A stretch of 59,901 nucleotides of DNA from Canibacter zhuwentaonis (GTDB taxonomy: Bacteria; Actinomycetota; Actinomycetes; Actinomycetales; Microbacteriaceae). The DNA is taken from NCBI RefSeq assembly GCF_018531145.1, contig NZ_JAHDSZ010000012.1, positions 1 to 59,901 of the forward strand, read 5' to 3'. The notes beneath the pieces are model-generated. The model ran no database searches and had not been told where the DNA came from. It was given only the letters and a program-made list of their open reading frames with translations. Below, in pieces: positions 1 to 6,360 of this stretch (position 1 is the stretch's first letter; every line of letters starts with the position of its first letter). Both the position numbers and the translations under genes were made by a program.

Positions 1-494
1 ACAAACCCTTCATCCGCTTGCGGTAGCAACACGTAAACACTAACATTCTCAGCAGTCTTACGCACCCTGGCAGCCTTACCTCCATTAGCAACACTAGCAG
101 CGCTTACTGTTACAGTAATCGTGACAGAATCCCCGGGAAGATACGACTCCTCAACCTTAGTCTCAGTGGATATGACCGGGTTAGCTTCTAACTCTAAACC
201 TGTCGCAAAACCAGCGGGTGTCTTAGTGTTAAACAAACCCATAGTCGCTGCAACAACATCACGCAACAACACGTTTGAAACACTACGCGCCACCAAGCTA
301 GCAACCTGCGCACTAACAGTATTTGCTGACGCTGCGGAAGAAGCAACGGTTCTAGATGTAGACTGCCCGGTTGTAGACTGGTCAAGCGCTCCCGCCGGCT
401 GCGGCGTAACCAAAACCCCCAACACCAAACCCAACACGAGCATAGTAGACGCGATACTACGCGCCCCGTAAAACCCTGAAACCAATCGTTTCAA
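1..494 (-). CDS. Repetitive secreted surface protein, 5' part only (cut by left edge)
   Basis: An open minus-strand frame begins at a TTG codon at 494 behind the purine-rich ribosome site AAGGGGGG and runs off the window at base 1 with no stop. The first residues, MKRLVSGFYGARS, and the signal peptide are almost identical to those of the complete gene at 664-3627, including the segment after the signal peptide. The frame then enters the first DUF11-like module (YLPGDSVTITVTV). It is therefore a second, tandem member of the same secreted, probably sortase-anchored, family. Differences from its neighbour include a shorter stretch after the signal peptide and changes in the first module. Its C-terminus, number of modules and anchor are outside the window. 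Identity as a paralogue is seen directly; a role in adhesion or antigenic variation is inference. Confidence 0.85.
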   Translation of the reverse strand, partial: MKRLVSGFYGARSIASTMLVLGLVLGVLVTPQPAGALDQSTTGQSTSRTVASSAASANTVSAQVASLVARSVSNVLLRDVVAATMGLFNTKTPAGFATGLELEANPVISTETKVEESYLPGDSVTITVTVSAASVANGGKAARVRKTAENVSVYVLLPQADEGF

Positions 495-533
495 AACAAA
501 CCCCCCTTAATCAGGAATACCTTACAGCAATTA

Positions 534-563
534 AGAGTACCCCCCCCCCCCCGAATAAATCAA
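534..563 (-). promoter_or_regulatory. Putative promoter of left surface gene, poly-G spacer 18 bp
   Basis: On the minus strand a TTGATT hexamer (558-563) and a TACTCT hexamer (534-539) are separated by 18 bp. Thirteen of those bases are a pure G run. The same arrangement recurs upstream of the paralogue at 3667-3697 with a 19 bp spacer. The hexamers match the -35 and -10 consensus only moderately, so the assignment rests mainly on conservation between the two copies and on position upstream of the TTG start. Confidence 0.5.
540..552. repeat. Homopolymeric C13/G13 tract
   Basis: Thirteen consecutive C on the plus strand, about 45 bp upstream of the left surface-protein start codon. Runs of this length are prone to slipped-strand mispairing. 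The paralogous copy has 14 C, so the length already differs between otherwise near-identical flanks. Confidence 0.95.
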
Positions 564-608
564 ATCAAAAACCACACACATAAAAAACAGTGCATACAAT
601 CTAAACGC

Positions 609-652
609 AGAGAACCCCTCGAACTCGCACGAACGAATCCAAGGGGTTCTCT
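609..652 (-). terminator. Inverted repeat downstream of the 664-3627 gene
   Basis: An 11-bp perfect inverted repeat (609-619 with 642-652, arms AGAGAACCCCT / AGGGGTTCTCT) encloses a 22-nt loop just past the stop codon at 664. Reading the minus strand it is followed by a short T-containing stretch, so it could act as an intrinsic terminator. The large loop and weak T run keep confidence moderate. Confidence 0.5.
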
Positions 653-663
653 GAACTGTCGTG

Positions 664-3627
664 TTAAAGCACAGATACCTTACTACTGCGGCGGCGGTGA
701 GCGGTGATAATCACAACACCAGCTCCCAAAAGAACAAAAACACCACCCAACAACGGTACAACCGTTCCCACGGCACCAGTGTTCGCCAATACCCTACCAC
801 CAGTTGTTACACTATCACCCACAGGAGTCTCCGCAGGCACAGGCACAGGCACTACCGGAGTGTCCGGTGTCACTGGTGCTTCCGGCACAACAGGCACAAC
901 AGGCGCAGGTGCTGGTGCTGGCTCAGGCGCTGGTGCTGGCTCAGGCGCTGGTGCTGGCTCAGGCGCTGGTGCTGGCTCAGGCATTGGTTCAGGTGCTGGT
1001 GGAGTATCCACAACAACCTTCAACCCCACAGTCACAGTAGTAGTATCCTCCGTCACCCTAACTGTCTGCGCAACCGGAACTTGAGTCTCTAGCTGCCAAT
1101 CCACGGGAGTCTCAACCCCATTAACGGTCACAGTACAAGTGCTACCCTTGTAAACACCCTGGGATAACTGCTTCGCAGTGCTATTGTTTGGGTACTGGAA
1201 ATCATACTCAAACGTACTGCTAACATTCTCACCACCTGGCACGGTGCAAGTTAGTGTTCCAGAAACCTTAACAATACCGGTCCAAGAATCACTCCCTGTG
1301 AAATCAAACACCGCCGCAACAGTAGCTTTTTCCTCTCTAACCTTAAACGAGGTACCAGAATAATTATCTTCCGTTTTAGCATCCTGCACATCTTCAGGAG
1401 AAGTGGCAAAAGCACCCGTTAGAATCCTCTGCTCACTCTGCTTCGTTTTCTGCAGACCGGCCTCACCCGTTACCGTGAACACCAAACCACCGCCTGCGGG
1501 GATGCTCTCAACCACAGTGGTTAAGAAACCCGTCTCATCATACGACCACTCAGTCGGGCATTCAGCCCCACCCGATGCCATACACGATGGTTTTAATGTT
1601 TCACCAGTGCGAATAAACCCTTCCGCTTCTGACGGTAGGAACAGTTGCACATTAACCTTCTTAGCCTCACTACCCTTCACGTTTACCGTTGAAGTGATCG
1701 CGACAGCGTCACCTGGAAGATACTCTTTCTTATCCACCTTAGTCTCGGTAGAAACATCGGTTTTAACGGTGACTTTCAACGGCACAGTCACGGTAGTATT
1801 ATCCTCCGTCACCCTAACCATTTGGGTCACTGGGACTTGAGTGCCCAACCCCCAACCCACGGGAGTATCAACCCTCGTAACAGTTACAGTACAAGTGCTG
1901 CCCTTGTAAACATCCCCGGATAACTGCTGCGCAGTGCTATTGTTTGGTGACTGGACATCATACTCAAACGCACTGCTAACATTCTCACCACCTGGCACGG
2001 TGCAAGTTAGTGTTCCAGAAACCTTAACACTACCAGTCCAGGACTCACTCCCGTTGAAGTCAAACAATGCTGCAACAGGCACCTGCTGTTCTGTAACGGT
2101 AAACGAAGCACCAGAATAATTATCTTCCGTTTTAGCATCCTGCACATCTTCAGGAGAAGTGGCAAAAGCACCCGTTAGAATCCTCTGCTCACTCTGCTTC
2201 GTTTTCTGCAACCCAGCTTTACCGGTTACTGTGAACACTAGACTACCCCCTGCGGGGATGCTCTCAACCACGGTGGTTAAATACCCAGAAGAACCTATCT
2301 CGCTATACTCCCAATCAGCATCCGGGCATTTTGCGTTACCAGTTGCCGTGCATTGGGGTTTCAACTCTCCAGTGTGAATAAACCCCTCTCCTGCTGATGG
2401 TAGGAACAGTTGAACCTGAACCTTTTCAGCTTTCTTTTTTGCTACGCTTACTGTTGAAGTAATCGTAACAGTGTCACCAGGAAGATACGTTTTAGATTCA
2501 CTATCAACCATGGTTGTAGTTGAAACATCGGTTCTAGCGGTAACTTTCAACGGCACAGTCACGGTATCATTCTGTATTACTCGCTTCTGTACTATCACCG
2601 GGTTCACCCCCTCCCACATCCAATCAGCAGGAGTATCACCCTTATGAACAGTCACAGTACAAGTACTACCTTTTACAACCTGTTGCGGATCAACCCATTG
2701 CACAGGCCCCTGATCATCACTGTTAAACACAGCAGTTTTATTAAACGAACTATTAACATCACTACCGCCTGGCACAGTACATTTAAGCATTCCATTGAAA
2801 CCAACACTACCGGTCCAGGGTTCACTCCCGGTGAGATCAAACAACGCTGTAACAGTCACATTCTCCTTTTTAACGGTAAACGAAGCATTAGAATAATTAT
2901 TCATCGCATTGGCATCATTGCCTACGGCAGCTTCGGCATTCGCTATTATCCCATTTCCATCCTGATTCGTCTTTTGTACGCCAGCTACACCTGTTATCTT
3001 GAACTCTAAACTACCGTTAGCGGGTATTCTAGTAGCAGTCACATCCAGCGAACTAATAAGCGCATCATAATTCCATGGAGCATCCGGACATTGTGCGCCA
3101 CCTGCTGGGGTGCATATTGGTGCTCCTGTTTGTTTAGTAGCAATAAACCCTTCTGAAGCCTGCGGTAATAGCACGAAAACTTTAACATTCTTGGCTTCGC
3201 TGCCTGTTGCTTTTACTGTTACAGTGATCGTGACAGTATCACCAGGAAGATACGATTTAGATTCACTATCAACACTAGTCTCGGTGGATATGTCAGCGGC
3301 GGTGGGGTTAGTTTTTGATTCTAAACGTGTTGCAAAACCAGCGGGTGTCTTAGTGTTAAACAAACCCATAGTCGCTGCAACAACATCACGCAACAACACG
3401 TTTGAAACACTACGCGCCACCAGGCTAGCAACCTGCGCACTAACAGTATTTGCTGACGCTGCGGAAGAAGCAACGGTTCTAGTTGTAGACTGCCCGGTCT
3501 GCCCGGTTGTAGTCTGCCCGAATGCTGTCGCTTGTGGTGTAACCAGAAACCCTAACACCAGACCCAACACGAGCATAGTAGACGCGATACTACGCGCCCC
3601 GTAAAACCCTGAAACCAATCGTTTCAA
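664..3627 (-). CDS. Secreted three-module surface protein with LANTG sorting signal
   Basis: A 987-residue exported protein. The start is TTG at 3627, behind AAGGGGGG and matching the paralogue. A signal peptide spans about residues 1-36, followed by a roughly 75-residue region. Three tandem modules of about 250 residues follow, at about 111-364, 365-620 and 621-872. Each combines a DUF11-like beta domain (motif YLPGDTVTIT, then LFLPS..EGFI) with a DUF5979-like domain (CTVPGG, then KGSTCTVTV). A Pro-Glu-Ala wall-spanning stretch precedes the C-terminal LANTG motif, a hydrophobic helix and the basic tail HRRRSS. That layout is typical of sortase substrates, and LAxTG is the motif reported for class E sortases, one of which lies at 4590-5423. 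Modules 2 and 3 share 100 identical nucleotides. Surface display is well supported. Adhesion or immune variation is inference. Confidence 0.9.
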   Translation of the reverse strand: MKRLVSGFYGARSIASTMLVLGLVLGFLVTPQATAFGQTTTGQTGQSTTRTVASSAASANTVSAQVASLVARSVSNVLLRDVVAATMGLFNTKTPAGFATRLESKTNPTAADISTETSVDSESKSYLPGDTVTITVTVKATGSEAKNVKVFVLLPQASEGFIATKQTGAPICTPAGGAQCPDAPWNYDALISSLDVTATRIPANGSLEFKITGVAGVQKTNQDGNGIIANAEAAVGNDANAMNNYSNASFTVKKENVTVTALFDLTGSEPWTGSVGFNGMLKCTVPGGSDVNSSFNKTAVFNSDDQGPVQWVDPQQVVKGSTCTVTVHKGDTPADWMWEGVNPVIVQKRVIQNDTVTVPLKVTARTDVSTTTMVDSESKTYLPGDTVTITSTVSVAKKKAEKVQVQLFLPSAGEGFIHTGELKPQCTATGNAKCPDADWEYSEIGSSGYLTTVVESIPAGGSLVFTVTGKAGLQKTKQSEQRILTGAFATSPEDVQDAKTEDNYSGASFTVTEQQVPVAALFDFNGSESWTGSVKVSGTLTCTVPGGENVSSAFEYDVQSPNNSTAQQLSGDVYKGSTCTVTVTRVDTPVGWGLGTQVPVTQMVRVTEDNTTVTVPLKVTVKTDVSTETKVDKKEYLPGDAVAITSTVNVKGSEAKKVNVQLFLPSEAEGFIRTGETLKPSCMASGGAECPTEWSYDETGFLTTVVESIPAGGGLVFTVTGEAGLQKTKQSEQRILTGAFATSPEDVQDAKTEDNYSGTSFKVREEKATVAAVFDFTGSDSWTGIVKVSGTLTCTVPGGENVSSTFEYDFQYPNNSTAKQLSQGVYKGSTCTVTVNGVETPVDWQLETQVPVAQTVRVTEDTTTVTVGLKVVVDTPPAPEPMPEPAPAPEPAPAPEPAPAPEPAPAPAPVVPVVPEAPVTPDTPVVPVPVPAETPVGDSVTTGGRVLANTGAVGTVVPLLGGVFVLLGAGVVIITAHRRRSSKVSVL
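911..982. repeat. Four exact 18-bp tandem repeats (Pro-Glu-Ala coding)
   Basis: The unit GCTGGTGCTGGCTCAGGC occurs four times without mismatch and flanking copies are degenerate. On the coding (minus) strand it encodes alternating Ala, Pro and Glu in the wall-spanning segment. Since 18 is a multiple of 3, gain or loss of units keeps the reading frame and only changes spacer length. Confidence 0.95.
1355..1454. repeat. 100-bp intragenic direct repeat, copy A
   Basis: This stretch in module 3 is identical over 100 nt to 2111-2210 in module 2, at an offset of 756 bp (252 codons). Identity this long between modules that differ elsewhere suggests recent duplication or gene conversion and gives a substrate for in-frame module loss. 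Confidence 0.9.
2111..2210. repeat. 100-bp intragenic direct repeat, copy B
   Basis: Partner of 1355-1454 and base-for-base identical. Recombination between the two copies would delete or add exactly one 252-codon module. Confidence 0.9.
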
Positions 3628-3666
3628 AACAAACCCCCCTTAATCAGGAATACCTTACAATAATTA

Positions 3667-3697
3667 AGAGTACCCCCCCCCCCCCCGGATAAATCAA
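3667..3697 (-). promoter_or_regulatory. Putative promoter of complete surface gene, poly-G spacer 19 bp
   Basis: TTGATT (3692-3697) and TACTCT (3667-3672) on the minus strand are separated by 19 bp containing 14 G. The homologous promoter at 534-563 has an 18 bp spacer. The one-base difference falls in the homopolymer, the expected signature of spacer-length phase variation. The promoter call itself is by eye. Confidence 0.5.
3673..3686. repeat. Homopolymeric C14/G14 tract
   Basis: Fourteen consecutive C on the plus strand, at the same position relative to the start codon as the C13 tract at 540-552. Confidence 0.95.
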
Positions 3698-3702
3698 GTT
3701 AA

Positions 3703-4589
3703 AAACCACACACACAATACAACCCCGCCTACCAAGCGGTAATTGCGAGCAAACAGGATATTGCTCACGGAATGCTGAAATCTGAAAAACCTCTCGGGCG
3801 GATCACCTTAAAAAGAATAATTTTTGGTGTGCTGCTTATAACCGCTGTGGTTCTCCTCGCAATCAGCGTGCGCCGTGATGTTCGCTTAGAGAATATTGGC
3901 GGCATTGCGATAACTCTAATTCTGCTTGTTCCTGCTATTTTCAACACGCTAGCCCCGCTGACGGTGAAGCTAGTAATGCACACCTGGCTCGCGCCGCTGC
4001 GCGGCAACTGGTGGATATGGTTTTAGCTAAGCGCTTTGCGCTCAAAAAAGCCGCAGCAACAACGCTTATTGTGTCACCCCTGGCTTTTGTTATCGGAATT
4101 GTATCCGGATACTCCGGGTTTTATGAAACACTACGGGCAGCATTGCAATCCATTGGTAAAAGTTTAGCCACACAAAACTATATTGTTTTGGCAATTATTT
4201 TTGATGCGCCGCTGGTTTTGCTTATGGTCTCATCCGTTGCGGGAATTGTGATGACCGGCAGAGGGCGCGAGCTTGATTTCAAGAAGCTGCAGCTGCACGG
4301 CGCAAGCAGCACGGGAATTACTGCAACAGCCTTTTTTGAGGCTGTAATATACGCAGTGACCGCAACAATAGCCGGACTGTGCGCGGGAGCATTTGCAAGC
4401 CTCACAAGCTGGTGGATTATGCTTGGCAAAGTTCCTGACGCGGTAATCAGGTTTGATCCCGAACCGGTGATATGCGTTGCCGCCGGTGGGAAGTTTGTTC
4501 GTTATTATCGCAGCGACCCTGCCAACACTTGTTTACACGTTAAAACACACCTAGCGCACACACAATATTTATTACTAGAATATGTAGCT
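3703..4589 (+). pseudogene. Truncated, frameshifted FtsX-like permease remnant
   Basis: Frame 1 from 3703 reads (after a few codons) AYQAVIASKQDIAHGMLKSE, then two hydrophobic helices, and stops at 4024-4026. A second frame from about 4011 carries on with AKRFALKKAAATTL, further helices and RGRELDFKKLQLHGASS, the loop-plus-helix pattern of FtsX/MacB-type permeases. One extra T in the T run at 4020-4023 would join both frames into a continuous WFLAKRF segment. The 5' part of the gene is missing. A stop lies at 3700-3702, and the upstream sequence is the surface-gene promoter on the other strand. After about 4440 the sequence no longer looks membrane-like. I read this as a decayed ABC exporter permease whose front end was removed when the surface-gene cassette was installed. 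A sequencing error at the T run could account for the frameshift but not for the truncation. Confidence 0.6.
4576..4581 (+). promoter_or_regulatory. -10 hexamer TAGAAT of the sortase gene
   Basis: TAGAAT lies 8 nt before the ATG at 4590 and no Shine-Dalgarno sequence is visible. This fits the leaderless pattern seen at about ten other genes in the window. It supports starting the sortase here and not inside the permease remnant. Confidence 0.5.
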
Positions 4590-5423
4590 ATGACGAGTAA
4601 ACGCGCGCGCCTTAATCCGGTCACGGTTATCGGAGAACTCCTGCTTGTTTCCGGGCTTGCAGTGCTTGGGTTCATGCTCTGGCAGCCGTGGTACACAACA
4701 ACCGTTGTTGCCAAAGAGCAGTCAGCCGCCGCCCGTGAAGTAGCGGCCGAGTGGCAAAAGAAAACACTCTCAGCACCCGCAGTGCCAGCTGCGGAAAACA
4801 CTGTTATTCCGGTGGCGCGCCCTGGTGGCTACGGCGAACCGTTCGGAGTTTTATATGTGCCAGCTTTTGGCGAAAACTGGGCCAATAAGGTATCTTCCGG
4901 CGAGCCCATACTGCCACTGCTCAACGACCGCAACAACGGAGTCGCACACTACAGCGAAACCAACCTGCCCGGCGAATACGGCAATTTTGCGCTCGCCGCA
5001 CACCGCAGCGGCGGTCGCGCCACCCCGTTTAAAGACATTGATTTCTTACGCGTTGGCGACTCTGTTTACTTTGAAACAGAGGATGGCTGGTACACCTACA
5101 AATTCCGCAACTTCGAATACGTGCTGCCCGCAGAGGTCGATACGCTAAACCCCTTCCCCCATTTTGAAGGCACACCGGGGCAGGATTCCATTCTCACTTT
5201 CACAACCTGCAACCCCAAGTATTACGGCATCAACGAGCGCATGGTTGCCTACAGCGTGTTTGACAGTTTCACACCGCGAGCCGATGGCCCGCCAGCAGAT
5301 ATGATCCGCGATGTCCCTGCGCTCCAAGAGCAAGCGAGTTCCGCTCGCACAACAGACAGCGCCCCGGCGCATTTAGGGCTTCTGGCGCTAACCGCAATTG
5401 CCGGTATTATAGGGGGTAAATAG
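4590..5423 (+). CDS. Class E sortase
   Basis: A cysteine transpeptidase that cleaves LAxTG-type sorting signals and joins the protein to the cell wall. From the ATG at 4590 the product is 277 residues. An N-terminal membrane anchor (about 12-33) is followed by a catalytic beta-barrel with His138 (LAAHRSGG), Cys207 (LTFTTCNPKYY) and Arg217 (NERMVAY), then a second hydrophobic segment at the C-terminus. Class E sortases of actinobacteria normally stand beside pabA/trpG and pknB, as here. The frame stays open upstream to 4011, but those 193 codons are permease-derived, so I exclude them. The TAGAAT hexamer 8 nt upstream supports this start. The surface protein at 664-3627 ends in LANTG and is an obvious candidate substrate. 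Confidence 0.9.
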   Translation: MTSKRARLNPVTVIGELLLVSGLAVLGFMLWQPWYTTTVVAKEQSAAAREVAAEWQKKTLSAPAVPAAENTVIPVARPGGYGEPFGVLYVPAFGENWANKVSSGEPILPLLNDRNNGVAHYSETNLPGEYGNFALAAHRSGGRATPFKDIDFLRVGDSVYFETEDGWYTYKFRNFEYVLPAEVDTLNPFPHFEGTPGQDSILTFTTCNPKYYGINERMVAYSVFDSFTPRADGPPADMIRDVPALQEQASSARTTDSAPAHLGLLALTAIAGIIGGK

Positions 5424-5426
5424 CTT

Positions 5427-5585
5427 ATGTTCTCACTTATCTGGCGATTTCTACCGGGACCCGCGTGGCTGCGCGTGCTCGTTATTTTAGCCGCGATTGT
5501 CGGGCTGGTTTTTGCGCTGGTGTACTATATTTATCCGCTGGTGCAGGAAATTCTACCCGAACCACCAAGCACTGTTGAGGAATGA
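5427..5585 (+). CDS. Small single-pass membrane protein, 52 aa
   Basis: An ATG at 5427, three bases after the sortase stop, opens a 52-codon frame ending at TGA 5583-5585, just before trpG/pabA at 5589. It reads as a short amphipathic start (SLIWRFLPGPAWLRV), one transmembrane helix (about 18-38) and an acidic Pro-rich tail. A similar short protein with a PGPxWLR motif is, as far as I recall, common between sortase and pabA in Microbacteriaceae-type genomes, but it has no assigned function. Tight spacing on both sides suggests co-transcription and translational coupling. The coding call rests on position, frame and hydropathy. Confidence 0.75.
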   Translation: MFSLIWRFLPGPAWLRVLVILAAIVGLVFALVYYIYPLVQEILPEPPSTVEE

Positions 5586-5588
5586 AAC

Positions 5589-6233
5589 ATGACAAAAGTA
5601 CTCGTAATAGACAACTACGACAGTTTTGTCTACACTCTTGTCGGGTATCTCGAACAGCTTGGCGCAACCACCGAGGTTATTCGCAACGACGACCCCGCCG
5701 CAGCAAACATTAGCGAGCTGCTCGCCAAGTATGATGCGGTGCTAATCTCACCCGGACCGGGCAACCCGCAGCAGGCAGGTGCGACAATCCCGATTATCAA
5801 GCACGCCGCGGAGGTTGCAAAACCACTGCTCGGCGTGTGCCTGGGGCATCAGGCGCTCGCGGAAGCCTACGGTGCAAAGGTAACTCACGCAGAGCAGCTC
5901 CTGCACGGCAAAACCACCCCGGTAAATCACGAGGGTGACGGTTTTTTTGCGGACGTTCCAGCCAAGTTCAAAGCGACACGCTACCATTCGCTGGCCGTTG
6001 TGAAAAACACCCTTCCAGACGATCTGCTTGTTACCGCGAGCACCGATGACGGCGTGGTTATGGCCCTAAAACACCGCGAGCTGCCGCTCTACGGTGTGCA
6101 GTATCACCCGGAATCTGTGCTCACAGAATACGGCTATCAGCAGCTGGGTAACTGGCTTGAATCTGTTGGTGTTAAAGGCGCTGCGGCAAAAGCAAAAGAG
6201 CTTTCGGCAATAATTGGCAGCCAGCAAGATTAG
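5589..6233 (+). CDS. pabA: Glutamine amidotransferase subunit (anthranilate / aminodeoxychorismate synthase component II)
   Basis: This class-I glutamine amidotransferase releases ammonia from glutamine for a chorismate-using synthase partner. The 214 residues carry Cys84 in GVCLGHQ and the His173-Glu175 pair in QYHPES. The N-terminus VLVIDNYDSFVY and the SPGPGNP loop are typical of TrpG/PabA. The gene sits between the sortase and the convergent pknB, the position of the M. tuberculosis gene annotated trpG (Rv0013). No component I gene is nearby, so folate (PabA) and tryptophan (TrpG) roles cannot be separated, and a shared subunit is possible. No clear terminator is visible in the 127 bp before pknB. 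Confidence 0.9.
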   Translation: MTKVLVIDNYDSFVYTLVGYLEQLGATTEVIRNDDPAAANISELLAKYDAVLISPGPGNPQQAGATIPIIKHAAEVAKPLLGVCLGHQALAEAYGAKVTHAEQLLHGKTTPVNHEGDGFFADVPAKFKATRYHSLAVVKNTLPDDLLVTASTDDGVVMALKHRELPLYGVQYHPESVLTEYGYQQLGNWLESVGVKGAAAKAKELSAIIGSQQD

Positions 6234-6360
6234 CCCGCGGCAACGCTAACCGGCGAACGTTTACGGCGCACAATCCGCGCCAATAAGACACCCTTCGCCA
6301 CTAATAAAGCGGATAATAACTGCTCGCACTGTGCTCTCGATGTCACAATACGCAGTGGCT

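Noticed and set aside
121-471. Plus-strand 116-codon frame at the left edge
   Set aside because: It is the antisense shadow of the partial surface gene; the same shadow recurs at 3110-3604 opposite the paralogue.
911-982. Possible CRISPR or intergenic satellite
   Set aside because: Repeats are contiguous without spacers and are in frame within the coding sequence.
2644-3009. Plus-strand 121-codon frame
   Set aside because: Lies wholly inside the surface gene, has no ribosome site and shows no domain.
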